Positions 24,001-26,228 are shown, counted from the stretch's first letter. The stretch: 64,000 nucleotides of DNA from Elusimicrobia bacterium RIFOXYA2_FULL_47_53 (GCA_001800315.1 MGVE01000006.1:234021-298020); one strand, 5' to 3'. Program-made: numbers and translations. The notes: generated by a model not told the origin, from the sequence alone.

Positions 24001-26228
24001 TTTCGTTTTTCCCGTTCACTGATAATAGCCTGCGCGAAATCCGGGAAGCGCGCCAAAATCTCCTTCTCAATGCCGTCAATCTTCTCTTGCGCGCTTAATG
24101 CCGGATCGGATACAATTTCGTAAATTAAACCATTGCCGGTTAAAATGTTGTTTGCCGCGGCAAACTCAAACAGCTCCCTTGCTATGGAATAGATATCGCC
24201 AAAAACTATTCTTGAAATAAATCCGGCGGCATCAAGCAGTTCGTAAACCGCCGCCTTGGCCTCCGCCACGAGCCCCGCGGGCTGGCTTACAATCTCTCCG
24301 GTTATTTCGCCGCTCCCCAACTTTATGACTGTGCCGTTCTCAAAAGTTAATTCTCCGCGGCTTGTGTTATAGCTTGCTTTTTCTCCGAAGGCCTCTTCTA
24401 TTTCGCGTATCAGTCTGGTTTTCTCGGATATACCAGCGCCTTTTATTTTATTATCCAGGGCTTTTATCGTAAGCTCAAACAATTTAGGCGCGGAACTCTG
24501 CGAGGCGAGAGCCAGGGCCAGTTGTTCCGCCGGAGACGCCGCCGCGTTTATCATGTCTCCGCCGGCTTTCGCGCTCCGCTCCAGGGAATGAGTTTCACCG
24601 TTAATCTCAAGGGCCTGCCGCATGGCAAGCCGCGCGTAAACTCTGGCCGCGGTTTTATCTTCTTTTGTGGCGCCCGGCGTGATATTTATGTACGAAATAT
24701 TTCTTTCTCTGAGCAGTTCATTGAGCCCCCGGGTATGGAAACCTCCGGTAATAACGGCAATGATTTTTGTATTTTTCAATTTGTTTACGAGTTCGGCTTC
24801 CCGGTATAAAGCTCCCCGCGCCGCGCCGCTCGCCGCGGCCTGCGTTTTCCGCTCGCCGCGGAGTTCTTCAATATTATTCAGGAAACGGGTATTTCTGCCT
24901 TCGTTTGTTCCGTAGAATTCATTGAGCAGGGCAAAATCCTTTTCCAGCGCTCCGATTTTGTCGTCGTAAGCGTATTTCAGCCATACGGTTTTAAATTTTG
25001 CGAACCTGGACTTGAAGTATTCATAGTCCTGCGCGGTAATGCTGTTTAAAAGAAATCCTTTGAAATACGGGAAGAAATCGGCGAGGAAAGCGACCTCAAG
25101 CCCGCTTCTGTCGCCGGCGAGCGCCACCCTTATATCTTCCGTCAGCCTTCTTTCTTCCTCAATAATTTTTAAGGGATTTATCGCGCGGTTATTCTCTATA
25201 TAACGGAAAAACCCGCAAAGTTCCGGGAAGCGCGACTCAACCCAATCCTGATAAGGCGCCCCGGCGGAGGCGCCGGGTTTTTTAGCCAGCTGAGCCAGGT
25301 AAACATACAGTTCGTCCACCTTTGAAAAATTGCCGGTTTTCTCAAGCAACGAGTTATACAGATTAAAGCTGATCCTTGATTTTAATTCCTGGATGAACTG
25401 CTGCATCTGGCCCGAAACTTTTCCGTAATTTAACTTTTTGCCCTGCCTTATCAGCGAGGCGTAAGCCGCCAGGCCGGGGAATTCTTCGGTTTTGATGGAA
25501 AGCGGGCTTTGGTAATCCCCGGGGTTTTCGTTTATTCTATCGGCATACGCAAAAAGCCTTTTATAGTATTCGGCGGCCTCTATTTTTCCCTTCTTATAGT
25601 CCTCTATCAGCCGGTTAAATTTCCGGCTTTCCGGGCTCATGTATTTGGCCTGCATGAAACCAAGCTCTTTTCCCAGCGCCCCGGCGGCTTTTTCAAAATG
25701 CTCCTTCTTTTCAAGTATGAGCCCCAGCCTGGCGATATTCTGCCTGTGGATCTCTTTGTCTTCAATGCCCGTCAGAATATCGGGTTTATAGGCGGTTATG
25801 GAGAAATACTCTCCGCCGGTCAGGCTTCCGTTTTCCAGCAGGTTTTCCACGAGCTCTTTTTTTATCGCTCCGTCTTTTATTCCCGCTATGCGGGCGGTGC
25901 TGATCCTGCCGTAGCCGCCCTCCACATACACATTGGCGAGTCCGAATTTTCCGTCCAGCTCGGACAATATTCTTGAGATATTTCTCTGCACCTCGGCATG
26001 GCAGTGCAGGTCCTGAATATTTACAACCGTCAGGCTGTCGGCGCCGGCGTCTTCGGGAGCCCAGAATTCGGTTATCCTGCCCGCCGTGTGCGCGATAATG
26101 ATGTCTTCCAGCGCGCGAGCCTGCGGCCCCGCGCCGCCGCTGATTTGTACGGCGGCCTGGATGGGCTCGGCCATCACGAAGGAGAACAGAAAGCTTGATA
26201 ATGAGATGAGCGCTATGATTTTTTTCAT
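1..26228 (-). CDS. Giant multidomain exported or membrane-anchored protein, C-terminus outside window
   Basis: One open frame of at least 8,742 codons starts at the ATG at 26226-26228 and runs off the left edge. I checked the frame at the signal peptide and at domain motifs near 23327, 21182, 20591, 13970, 13043, 11288, 8897, 5618, 4259 and 1457; every codon falls in the same phase, so there is no net frameshift. The protein begins with a Sec signal peptide and then alternates soluble domains with hydrophobic hairpin modules. Domains are listed separately. Stretches near 2740-3890, 9080-10200 and 17560-19790 are mostly helical and I assign no family. No Shine-Dalgarno is visible before the ATG. 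Giant genes of this type are known from Omnitrophota; the cellular role is unknown. The mixture of cytosolic-type enzyme domains behind a signal peptide suggests either a multi-pass scaffold or a polyprotein that is processed. Continuity is very well supported, function is not. Confidence 0.93.
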   Translation of the reverse strand, partial: MKKIIALISLSSFLFSFVMAEPIQAAVQISGGAGPQARALEDIIIAHTAGRITEFWAPEDAGADSLTVVNIQDLHCHAEVQRNISRILSELDGKFGLANVYVEGGYGRISTARIAGIKDGAIKKELVENLLENGSLTGGEYFSITAYKPDILTGIEDKEIHRQNIARLGLILEKKEHFEKAAGALGKELGFMQAKYMSPESRKFNRLIEDYKKGKIEAAEYYKRLFAYADRINENPGDYQSPLSIKTEEFPGLAAYASLIRQGKKLNYGKVSGQMQQFIQELKSRISFNLYNSLLEKTGNFSKVDELYVYLAQLAKKPGASAGAPYQDWVESRFPELCGFFRYIENNRAINPLKIIEEERRLTEDIRVALAGDRSGLEVAFLADFFPYFKGFLLNSITAQDYEYFKSRFAKFKTVWLKYAYDDKIGALEKDFALLNEFYGTNEGRNTRFLNNIEELRGERKTQAAASGAARGALYREAELVNKLKNTKIIAVITGGFHTRGLNELLRERNISYINITPGATKEDKTAARVYARLAMRQALEINGETHSLERSAKAGGDMINAAASPAEQLALALASQSSAPKLFELTIKALDNKIKGAGISEKTRLIREIEEAFGEKASYNTSRGELTFENGTVIKLGSGEITGEIVSQPAGLVAEAKAAVYELLDAAGFISRIVFGDIYSIARELFEFAAANNILTGNGLIYEIVSDPALSAQEKIDGIEKEILARFPDFAQAIISEREKRNINIHEKAGQEEWLKVLLLADLFGGIIAGFGAYGQEPAANETEQAAAVHSYSAASFGESDRLINELMTTLTAGYSEYIGDFSGGILSAGKVKPGIVRETNIVELIPRDVFHEGLIKDEDGIYWIVKKQDIFARDRNAPDRKIKDTPSHEMLAWLISQGRSNMAEIRFLSPQELKGVDFINKDELYRYYLTRLVVPSNIDASKLAVRDRARAFNANFVTNILLRKWDQHYGNIAFAGDLPVTIDNDEVLPFYLFDNRGGGINRFYSLFLYHSVFSTAKTVKPLSSDWSEDYRALVALMKQTDYATVRAYFLLMFEKYGLGAGLTQAESLNETYLRESIENFKSLDSDTLQRLCEQAGYEGRELENAVNFLLENHARLGQDVNELYYMLSGKDAELDLLDSGGPAQKYKDREKEKYANILGRKRPAGKPKLETAALDAAKPADGAGKAGKPSGITLSAHLAPVFFFAASLVGISPELGALMPGGPQSVVSNLFPLLEFMISPAAITLAAAITAAAAIFQSIGFRAKGGAISGPEAGEFSLRLEKAINERAVPLLSADIESITDDNGLLGKTQIKSIKELLRSGGNLVLHSSSGKEWFYKKIIGPLAEDLNRNDEIHLLGRLYFALNSGREIFAPSQQSFELINQSQEPIDKDGILGRLTAHLNGRGMAVSVVSHIGDFRDTKITPLGGYLPENTVPVSVGKIASGEFEKETGPGRLFTVQPVRQKDTARIFSYAAARLYGKYQIDSTQAGSRGNNNLSWTFENRARIADSVSVGGPGFVWATQTPSPETGQTAKTFLVPLLSKNMTEFTAALPEGADAFTFFWSGAAETVSGRVPGRWDENLYRVHQLKNRQLMSELGRLNTANISETAALMKEFIGGRYGLETLLVLIDKFVTFAQYGPEAKNRYGKTFDAFQNYFISEAARKKLIQNLVPEQFVNILSEGDCTVIAYALWELLKSLPLPDAVKIVHIGVPQHVFLGLMAGEYILAFDFAMRKVGPIVLNMSFNRDPDTPLERYLSRKPLAGYSYLNVFDEKHAASSLMTRIAAEYYDLGDHEAALAYIKESIKLGPDDPDNYYWEGLCNIELGRNDKAEQSLLKCLELVPTDPMYINAAGDFYNESGQPEKAIPLFEKTLRLYPENFDARLGLSESYMRQKNYDGALFLLKAALRTGHAKIAYAYESLAIVYQNTRKYREAAEQYLKAFLTATDDEHADEIESGLFMFLIKNRYDYREVDTKKVIEEIGGSEEWKRRNSVKIDMLLIKYAEIIGDRGDEVSLRELIDSAAPFTGDAARARGSEDAKKSSARNEFRIQPRDQETKLFGISDFIERFRNPEQYRKRRYDRYFRSRFFELLVAAAGFSWSVFFSAPQESAPVLLLSAFSLGIASGAIATALRNAYLLLNPQAENSLIEYKKKLDPGETLKEAENNWNLSKAEFVNKLSEMIKANSPDTKIYLNEIFDLTEGHFNGEDVAGWAEILDISPLGAGEELAQEREIFLNAASKSASIMRGNGLTFEETSEYLREMSDTIGALPSAEMAILAEAYPAVAEMLRKEDAGKFIKLNAMLKILAEADGRVFRNFLKESARKKPSIDILLSDIKYSIPSAAGFSGDKLALRIREIRSEIRKRNLPLGLKPLIQGNKYDLTLRWFFESMKLTENEKYLVLGMKRWIDTNKLFVGEKRARVASISQSLLVIYKTAAQKFGFTPKTNAYMLSALFTCSEEDAFKKWTEGYLAPLIREEMMKRNIPPPAADISWADVPYQIVLIYASIPEIRAGAYSTSAEYEVAKIVDIFDDQHIDLHNFKNFLQGLVYARLLSKIPSYMLKMLHPDLVEKHHFYDQQARSRFEADNNWLSAFFESGLSLHKVRMTHNLLFLPSEVGHLFSYLKLKKENNIVRPPKGLWDKVRGELYDRMFLLSEKPSSGMTKRAAEYIYLKYRANEALFEKLAEMPEAEKALKIIREDIFPYDFNSHEVIDSVQGVKPDGQLKPELTPSEILAFDEVAEGPVAKAASDSWYAAERKKIEMKTASSGQEEQLNNEVAILLGVPVISLLDNPDSFFIPAPDLTLERGLGDSAHMYAERILCDAVIQLVVSMEEAGVDPRFQPLLVPKMLEYLVPRLEREEAELYGILKNIETVDKDLVSQWFEELVKEGRVRKAFGFNAAGLGEILSNNKGFAETEFVIRMFKNIVLVVMVTAFPWLYNHWLRVSTPLQLVAFFAGLMFLYWLPYLSESVGTAIADRLQKRESNKLDNKINTLLNLQDKMSGFQGMLDLASQSKYRIGLTELMLLGDEELRFRDTHRQMLEKGIRLLRDEILSMKEFLSSRLPAEQEFAEKYFSGNREMAFEFAKAVLTKNEFERLKWFVDANSSDPQKREIANIEEITRGELRDGETLTVPGTYSLARGLAGGAQLLFGQAPTFGIDHPVINRLIELVFAPLFVPDLFIHAARDDLSDSQISGLKAIAIATSAMLLVSFYLLNLPIFTTLVSAYFANAAAHNIYNLYALQGEALTAGAAEEEEGGLAVFETNNPSSERRIDRLTYEALKKLKKHTVKNLRIYSNGRVVIEGGKLRLGIAQNPDGLAEIDVVDGVVTELRVIVDGRVAESYPFTLVYDNSTGRLVKSFRDFISKGDVAQFTNHTVKKYRTNKDNAAVLGGYIARIGEEPFSEVEIDFKDGVAVALRSIKDGRVSEEKKLITIHDNQSGKIIMSAEKPALAKLRTLKNATVKNLHTDGNMLLNFMEKSYHVGREPDLEAEADIRDGVVVAARAYKNGRLDEEIKYKIIRSAETGQVTGSFEKLSPEELSKLNNHTITDFFVPENRVIQIGGKYICKTQKGGIYAELDVRKGVVTGVRTVENGKVTENKALALVYDETGRLVESVDELSRAARLGLEKCTIRNIKTGKDSLIWIDNAVISFANYPERDAELELVGGLPSEVKILSDGKVLASKKLALVYENATGRPVKWFEKLNPADLAKLSGHTIRQFITDKTGAISFGNERFLDLDLYPNAETEIYIENGRPVSVKYLKDKDGEPIFDVNGQPLEILLNNDIKNQMRKKSPAAQARRASYLQKLYDSAVELFIKGEDRAARRKFAYIVVRGRSLPSANLAEQNLAYKAQNYLERINGIIAAERTAGLSSEQDEVFNSQYRMAESLFAAGHFAEAMELFTHLKKTAKNDYPLTAVVSARISDSRASVKLESALSLMVQKRFGEATAQLKSFRQNRDPYLAEMSKRLMNECKGWELYETVNKLYKSGRYKDALKKAKALMKKADKTTNVYGAARHLAELSMARTAGTEATPGQIFIKPEIDRAVENEMFRILGLKNNADRKAEARKHIIGNYIWLVRNIVVNNYARYDLFSQDELISEGLLALYDLIDRYIADGLFGNISFEKYVQGELGAALDLAARELNRARFKEKSLDEKISSKDGEGPTKLERMTYDDSDYSLAVEENDEIRVLLGRLEAADRLVVEKVLTKGYTAQEAANSAGISEDEALAIIKRAYSILMEITAQDEDMLSRKEEEARLRDKKALADEEMLTAPQTRSTFRGFFGGVQLLFGQAPTFAIDHPVINRLIELVFAPLFVPDLFIHAARDDLSDRQAYGLQVIAVLASLTIFYSFYVFSLPLTATLVAAYLSLSIPHFIININESGQETLGWIKNAFTRESPLDAPAEVLIIGGGTGSGKIVELFKGRFKDGIRSITSYMDNGGSSKDIMDDIAFYWAAGKPARRPAREAVRAATIPHPGDVMSAITGGVAEEWKRWFLNARSFEARSFVQLLDSAKVQAAERFKGKVGETELEAFYNRLLPYFKNADNKWKGKIRISGRGHSVKNIIFLAALDAENACPSGWVVPSRYNRALERAMRITGSGSVSVPASPATYRDASFTALLSDGGLLTGQEDITAGYHPASYIEKVAFYDNAGNPVKMPANPKALAMIQNAKRIVIGPGSAFTSIAVNLMADGVARELKKARERGVQIIFIFNATKDMETLNHTPQTLITAIERSINDSLESDYSFGDIVTHVVFNKAPVDDPALADFISGEAREIEEIRSDASRRPLEAGKHALGTFEISREDREFIEAKSIIPVGERLAEISASLQPRDSDGSRAAQSYHYSLPRLAEIFSRIETGLLPSASTKRPRAEQTAGINGQDIVIREGGRSTIDISRAPVPTKKDAMKDYLRKTGFRASGGIYIGNQTDSINERDGILCGIDGLTVLAVDEDQHRVIPEAVAIGSGIDAAQKELQRIFNLPAGELPKFIALDIDDTILGKKDVIVNGQKKTVYENLYEDRYEMAVVLAALYNRGVRLAFFTDRNSATAMSSVLVPLQQMIDSQQGRAKNEIYLYVSGMTTKFISRRNRNGAWALKPDKAYSSRSRISGQNAREITDILGEVAEENGQIKLTGMLGRLYKIYAVKNSEGKYVLRDEFRDLYPSIALGVTPGGNVGYPVIEKRDQGADGSVSQIAISPLFSSPLIDARKDFRALTVSALAASLKGRDFALRKGLVKPQQEEETLDGKTTKSTLPALVTDEKVMDRWTELTIAPFWLPDIVFHTLQILINFLLGKPDWPRLAGAGAIWTATYLAWHFTQNAYIAYLANASTHALYNLLFGSGTKAGKPLTVGEDGFGIKPSETGDENILIPTEKNPLITSAGGLLVRPDAVDNRRIIPVTDAAIVALINGKDAAGIGRAVDLLDKLERAAIVLPAQKESKKTETEVVRASAEESARYGVSGETKLGTEFANKNGVLIASMGAEQLPLLMNRYLESVRMEDERGERGRGRVNDEYADYALQKGADSEYRLLWDMIFGKEFNAKKFSKRYNNLGGNSKRRMAVSARRAAGFVYSNMINGVLKGDDRAGEVRDATQKAFTRFIIRADASGADKLAKELRYQLLEILSARVNLAVAGYTDYLKALNTSDAEHPGARIAAFREIYFKDFVPEFRSLVRILGRSREWDEAAKSKLLEIAEKVIVFEECAGELRWISGVFEGEGDKRLKERYDLISPLLGETKFEPIPGITRKFGIELEMNADEEEDYLIDNGKQKSWNGLKIFFKKLGADYNASMHIHCDRGAYESEITAEQKRNLYTIALFLDGYLCAINTHNGEEIGGRQLILPYLFVVTENHMDAKVFYHHNIINFSRDHNTIESRFLMTPVRALPLNNRARAQYIRDALTVSDGLTRAIMEGGVTGLEDVVLPVFASGYEQRIDFSNLDRALKAVFGENRAAILSFKRLLLYSGRNAIPIDESDMRSRKTIENEVKSYYFLRGKLGVYKRLASGGRRHIWDGVVEEKHAKRVKEMLGRISAVGRQKDKVTDIIKGLNTETKLEISEGLEALNERAVNMDGKNKFYEAWEKGNLSLEKLPDMLNRKKTQQFYIALYKAIERIIITKDERGEDVAKLLDMLFDAVRKEEKDRSFGSAAIVTVGNVLSAKVERGEDISKWLNMLLNLAREEGRERNRNFAETAWNAIGDVISIKAERGEDVSEILKLLGNKDTNNATIILEARVGMLSCIRKIITRAGTRTEDVSEGINILRDLYEDKFLSNDLRGMAIVNIGVSMSERAELGKDVSEGVNILFNLPGDIMLPVELRATALRTIGNFAGGAVNKEIVNKALILMEDIFKDKTGPGLLRRTSIKVLGEVLSENAAQTGHVNRWLDVLARAVRDKDLAFIDSLVLIQNIGTAISAKGLEDKDIYEGLRVLEGLAREEKISEELRETAMDKIRDVVSLEATRNKDVSEGIKVLERLVTGEGVTGNIRWNAHGVLGRVELIQSEFAERKQNGQDSKSGGGGEIIIEILANIDPSTYKNTGGIKPAEPPRANEINNGTHLTLESTYKIGKWYFKNFRKSNPQYKEMLSNEPQMKRWVELKFAPFWLPDIVLHTLQILINFLLGKPDWPRLAGAGAIWTATYLAWHFTQNAYIAYLANASTHALYNLLFGSGTKAIKPLTVGEDSSDINMVDNESVKVTLSFFSKIRDTSKIDNPLSIAVLGGTLKNTFKDSVKVSMVHYLEEGDVQKIIERINQEKPKILGLSLGFGSLRELFAVMAYVNSLPKSERPIVIAGNIVASYNVDFILEKFPEVMVCVGMGEEAMIDTVKFAKGNIPKSAIHNVSYIDENGIRRNGPRSSNSIENIGIPLPDILPAVVNSGGVVYMETSRGCPFNCAICDRKPFLEGGWKGRPINSIIEDIIEASKLGVRNINFVDEDLFAGGVERVLDLADRIIDEKKKGNIHPGLIFGTSASVRNVYRQNDSDFENEKRLNAYKKLYAAGLRVLFIGIESGSPAQLKRYGKAATVAENEEAIARIESMGIYVVPGFIMVDPLVTTEEVKENISFLKKTGMDSRITYPLKMYIPMTQSRFTAQLIDLGLIDKDTYDPNRLAYEYSFKDKDISEIINLIKQWEESQAMFFWELKIIFRSAKFGEIKSEEQLLIRQLIDEQTRILLDYLQEMVELSENERKSATITSAVSMKFGERLLGDFTKTLKYISDEKITLGGNELKSIIYRGMIREVVRLYLIDKTFTVSDIQKIVNGKFGYEADVNALSENLAVFEEDGRIIKTDNNRFMAGPEFSEFKDIPWPDLPRQSVHSSPNTDRSGLYAGVSSTGKVHSTEEISSDENGSRLTHASTYKIGRWYFKNFRKSNPQYKETLSNEPQMKRWVELKFAPFWLPDIVLHTLQILINFLLGKPDWPRLAGAGAIWTATYLAWHFTQNAYIAYLANASTHALYNLLFGSGTKAGKPLIFGKEITSSGKMSENEDFINRIPAVENGLISPEQMEYYLQNKEIINPKSLGISLRYAASGPDIASPLFIADATEMEFIDKLGYDGNGLQALIEKWDDIELDVYESHPAAYYEYRNHLGYWPIQLVDSYMEELIVLELKALGVKQNDILPISVNTDGSAVLKFWWAYPGAEKPKMRSITLKKGDITGVDYLTPVDVYLQKASLSVNNKIEKFIDVVTASSKVIVIGPDISEKKLNKNFRSVWEKITSQWRNGERGVKLDLLNDEINNAFEKVMAGKFASTYDWELELWQKEGVADGASVPVAETGEYRTKMPPAIEHLLKRAAESTEKVVKDEGILNYIERKRRDNFVYLPTMAIRSEDLPVGYSTVGGLRAARETGDTNFTADNLPLLENVNFPGKEIILGSAHFSGGNAVVRVGWLDDGTPVALRKLTRKDSPRKLEKEFLQDYKGAVTADRLGIGPKVYGVYRDSEDKLNIVMDIVPGEMPFAGRNNITLQTYLELKEARARLNAKGLDFDRDIQYHISNDGHIRIIDQREVLGVERNDRRYAGEIHSLLRYADEVVAYAILEEIERGEPQLLELLPAIYSKKTVSSKANVQPVFEKDELETKLTALELDTRKNIVKHTMRIHDLALIPEFKKKIIEVSNRGENKINPRRFQELSAAYVNKIWEAKDKNKQSNERIISEQLDSLARELVLELDNIKARLTEKDNDLLNMVDELQNIIEDSRELTTINNEVFEQQLRSITREDALLEFNWGGDKTEILGNKGALSRIFKNLLKNSQEASYDYEIYLLMKHAQTDWKPLREIRVSEDDDNWIIVFSDNGPGIPEELLKDNRLFNPGETSKEGGLSGYGLAICKDMVESMNGTISIHSVKDKGAAFTIVLPKKINTPLTLTSTYAIGRFVFGKALRAAFGISEYKPAIIRGINKFGLWLTVLYIGISIFYILPAFPGLLAPFAVLVAGGWLLNSSILAGKWLSERAAALENKYAAIRAIPKIVRTNFAFVIPATAAIPFIHFALSNLGYDGVGSAGHIYKVAIAFATAFVASWMSRARLSQGKGLSNKINLMKRGVTDPGGFREIIRWSFKSLLTSYYRYIFLYGFFMAGYFTPALAGQGEVMGIFARVIFDVGFVSPLVNTGLRVLTMELAIHKISIRGLFLGEYDKPGVKNVVSNLWNRYARLMGYNTLYWTAAMTVGWSLDDAMRTYFPYFDSANVLIFLHAFVFSTIWNMFLFDYFSKPSTIEALKEPDEPAVKPEKKSGDGEIKTQKTGRRAFGAVSIISMLKNLPEFVSSLFFKVSSHSYLNWHFV
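230..1245 (-). other. Multi-pass membrane domain of the giant protein
   Basis: About seven to nine hydrophobic helices directly follow the HATPase domain. Examples are LYIGISIFYILPAFPGLL, FVIPATAAIPFIHFAL, IYKVAIAFATAFVASWM and LIFLHAFVFSTIWNMFLF. The start (STYAIGRFVFGKAL) resembles the opening of the repeated A/B modules. The window ends soon after, in a Lys/Pro-rich linker. Confidence 0.7.
1265..1700 (-). other. Histidine-kinase HATPase domain of the giant protein
   Basis: The N box FKNLLKNSQEA, G1 box FSDNGPGIPEELL and G2 box GGLSGYGLAICKDMVESMNG are all intact and correctly spaced, ending in FTIVLPKK. A clear H box is not seen in the helical region just before it. This is an ATP-binding GHKL domain able to act as a kinase if a phospho-acceptor exists elsewhere in the chain. 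Confidence 0.85.
2260..2740 (-). other. Protein-kinase-like fold in the giant protein
   Basis: SAHFSGGNAVVRVGW, then TPVALRKLT (candidate ATP-binding Lys), LNIVMDIVPGE (hinge-like) and HISNDGHIRIIDQ (possible D-x-x at the end of the catalytic loop). The arrangement resembles aminoglycoside-phosphotransferase or kinase folds, but the HxD catalytic motif is not clear. It could be a pseudokinase. Confidence 0.4.
3890..4262 (-). repeat. Repeated membrane module, type A, copy 3
   Basis: Opens with the motif STYKIGRWYFKNF and then follows the same order of segments as copy 2. It separates the radical SAM domain from an unassigned 1.1-kb stretch (2740-3890) and the kinase-like domain. Confidence 0.92.
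4980..6180 (-). other. Cobalamin-binding-type radical SAM domain of the giant protein
   Basis: YMETSRGCPFNCAIC carries the CxxxCxxC cluster motif (Cys 6863, 6867 and 6870 of the giant protein). Before it is a Rossmann-like region with ILGLSLGFGSLRELF and VIAGNIVASYNVDFILEKFP, ending VCVGMGEEAM, as in the B12-binding part of BchE/HpnP-like enzymes. After it come INFVDEDLF, LFIGIESGSPAQL and VVPGFIMV, typical of the radical SAM barrel. The enzyme appears complete. Radical SAM enzymes work in the cytoplasm, which conflicts with simple export of this chain. Confidence 0.85.
6262..6640 (-). repeat. Repeated membrane module, type A, copy 2
   Basis: Contains STYKIGKWYFKNFRKSNPQ, RWVELKFAPFWLPDIV, GKPDWPRLAGAG, LAWHFTQNAYIAY and ASTHALYNLLFG. 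By eye it differs from copy 3 at only about eight positions over roughly 310 bp, so the two were duplicated or converted recently. Confidence 0.92.
6780..8090 (-). repeat. HEAT-like repeats in the giant protein
   Basis: About nine helical units of 40-50 residues each carry a motif like '(G/E)(K/R)DVSEG(I/V)xIL' followed by '(D)LR(G/A/E)xAxxxIG'. Examples are TRNKDVSEGIKVLERL and AELGKDVSEGVNILFNL. This periodicity is that of HEAT or armadillo-type solenoids, which act as scaffolds. Confidence 0.7.
8600..9070 (-). other. Amidoligase-like domain of the giant protein
   Basis: RKFGIELEMNADEE (near residue 5730), SMHIHCDRG (about 5775) and NTIESRFLMTP (about 5850) reproduce the amidoligase (glutamine-synthetase-fold) series: G(V/I)E(L/I)E, then H-x-H, then an IE.R motif. 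Such enzymes make amide bonds on peptides or cell-wall precursors. The call is by motif only. The stretch upstream (9080-10200) is helical and unassigned. Confidence 0.5.
10210..10500 (-). repeat. Repeated membrane module, type A, copy 1
   Basis: Encodes APFWLPDIVFHTLQIL, GKPDWPRLAGAGAIW, LAWHFTQNAYIAYLANAS and THALYNLLFGSGTKAGKP. DNA from about 10225 to 10465 is nearly identical to the copies at 6262-6640 and 3890-4262. Upstream of that the sequence diverges. Confidence 0.9.
10560..11320 (-). other. HAD-like phosphatase domain of the giant protein
   Basis: KFIALDIDDTILGKK (first Asp at residue 4979) is HAD motif I, DxDxT. It is followed about 40 residues later by VRLAFFTDRNS, matching motif II. 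Later basic residues could provide motif III. It lies right after the CofD/YvcK-like domain, so the two may act on related phosphorylated substrates; that link is inference. Confidence 0.65.
11760..13050 (-). other. CofD/YvcK-like domain of the giant protein
   Basis: Starts at residue 4396 with VLIIGGGTGSGKIVELF. Next come SYMDNGGSSKDIMDDI and PGDVMSAI, and near 12235 IVIGPGSAFTSIAVNLMADGV. This is the signature series of the CofD/YvcK family: glycine-rich loop, (D/N)GGSS, PGD and GPGSLxTS. The family contains 2-phospho-lactate transferase and the YvcK cell-shape/gluconeogenesis factor, which binds UDP-sugars. All glycine motifs are kept; the usual D of DGGSS is N. Confidence 0.75.
13150..13450 (-). 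repeat. Repeated membrane module, type B, copy 2
   Basis: Second copy of the B module (FAIDHPVINRLIELVFAP, VPDLFIHAARDD, two hydrophobic helices). The first half is almost identical in DNA to copy 1 and the second half has diverged. It sits between the sigma-like and CofD/YvcK-like domains. Confidence 0.85.
13530..14100 (-). other. Sigma-70-like segment in the giant protein
   Basis: Residues about 4044-4234. The stretch RNIVVNNYARYDLFSQDELISEGLLALYDLIDRY, then FGNISFEKYVQGELG, follows the sigma-70 region 2 pattern (dL-xxEG-xxAL-xAxxxF-xxxGxxFxxYA). About 90 residues later comes a helix-turn-helix (ADRLVVEKVLTKGYTAQEAA, then GISEDEALAIIKRA) in the place of region 4. Both halves are present in the expected order and spacing. 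Whether it binds RNA polymerase is unknown; in an exported chain it may be a domesticated fold. Confidence 0.6.
14260..14930 (-). other. TPR-like helical segment in the giant protein
   Basis: Pairs of amphipathic helices with motifs such as AESLFAAGHFAEAMELF and LYKSGRYKDALKKAKAL, which match degenerate TPR units. They link the beta-type repeats to the sigma-like domain. Confidence 0.55.
14950..16440 (-). repeat. Six tandem beta-type repeats in the giant protein
   Basis: Six units of about 83-87 codons begin near 16394, 16132, 15870, 15612, 15358 and 15108 (spacing 250-262 bp). Each has the pattern HT(V/I)xx(F/L), an (I/V)GGxY-like turn, AExDxxxGVVxxxR, DGRVxE and LVYDxxTGR(L/V)VxS. The strand-turn pattern and conserved 'DG' and 'TGR' turns suggest a beta-solenoid or MORN-like surface. 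I recognise no named family. Such arrays usually form binding or spacer regions. Confidence 0.8.
16505..16865 (-). repeat. Repeated membrane module, type B, copy 1
   Basis: The module opens with a TYSLARG motif, then FGIDHPVINRLIELVFAP, VPDLFIHAARDD, two hydrophobic helices and AYFANAAAHNIYNL. It is nearly identical in DNA to 13150-13450 over about 145 bp (16672-16816 against 13264-13408). It also shares the core 'ELxFAPxxxPDxxxH' and 'Y(F/L)ANAxxHxxYNL' with the three type A modules. Confidence 0.85.
17300..17510 (-). other. Membrane hairpin in the giant protein
   Basis: Two hydrophobic segments (IVLVVMVTAFPWLY and LQLVAFFAGLMFLYWLPYL) separate a long helical region of unknown family (17560-19790) from the repeated B-type module that follows. 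Confidence 0.6.
19800..19990 (-). other. Membrane hairpin in the giant protein
   Basis: An Arg-rich lead-in is followed by two hydrophobic helices (FFELLVAAAGFSWSVFF and a second beginning APVLLLSAFSLGIASGAIA). A short turn separates them, so the hairpin would return the chain to the same side of the membrane. Confidence 0.6.
20380..20940 (-). repeat. TPR array in the giant protein
   Basis: About five consecutive 34-residue helix-turn-helix units with the TPR pattern: small residues at positions 8 and 20 and a Pro near position 32. Examples are the motifs LGRNDKAEQSLLKCLEL and PEKAIPLFEKTLRLYP. TPRs mediate protein-protein contacts. They directly follow the transglutaminase-like core. Confidence 0.85.
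20990..21240 (-). other. Transglutaminase-like Cys/His/Asp core in the giant protein
   Basis: The segment SEGDCTVIAYALWELL has Cys at residue 1684. It is followed by PQHVFLGL with His at 1714 and ILAFDFA with Asp near 1725. This order and spacing (Cys at the start of a helix, His on a strand, Asp on the next strand) is that of transglutaminase-like cysteine proteases or acyltransferases. All three candidate catalytic residues are present, so it could be active. Confidence 0.55.
22430..22650 (-). other. Membrane hairpin in the giant protein
   Basis: Two hydrophobic stretches, one containing APVFFFAASLVGI and the other alanine-rich (AAITLAAAITAAAAI), follow a Pro/Lys/Ala-rich linker. They would anchor the chain in the membrane after the kinase-like domain. 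Confidence 0.6.
22900..23760 (-). other. PI3/PI4-kinase-like domain of the giant protein
   Basis: Residues about 824-1110. The stretch ILLRKWDQHYGNIAF (Trp-Asp near residue 968) followed by VTIDNDEVLP resembles the catalytic loop (D-x-x-x-x-N) and the metal-binding Asp of phosphatidylinositol-kinase-like and HipA-like enzymes. An upstream WIVKK could supply the ATP-binding lysine. Substrate unknown; the family call is by eye. Confidence 0.5.
24660..26110 (-). other. TraB/ChaN-like N-terminal domain of the giant protein
   Basis: Residues about 40-520. An N-terminal QDLHCH motif (His75 and His77) is followed by an EGGYG turn near residue 108, and a GGFHTRGL motif sits near residue 490. A metal-binding His pair at the start with a late G-x-H motif is the layout of the TraB/PrgY, ChaN and erythromycin-esterase-like superfamily, in which these residues line an active or haem/metal site. 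The assignment rests on motif spacing only. The middle is long and helical. Confidence 0.5.
26154..26228 (-). other. Signal peptide of the giant protein
   Basis: Residues 1-25 have a KK n-region, a hydrophobic core (IIALISLSSFLFSFVMA) and a small-residue cleavage region ending PIQA just before AVQ. This is a standard Sec signal peptide, so at least the N-terminal domain should be exported or periplasmic. Confidence 0.85.
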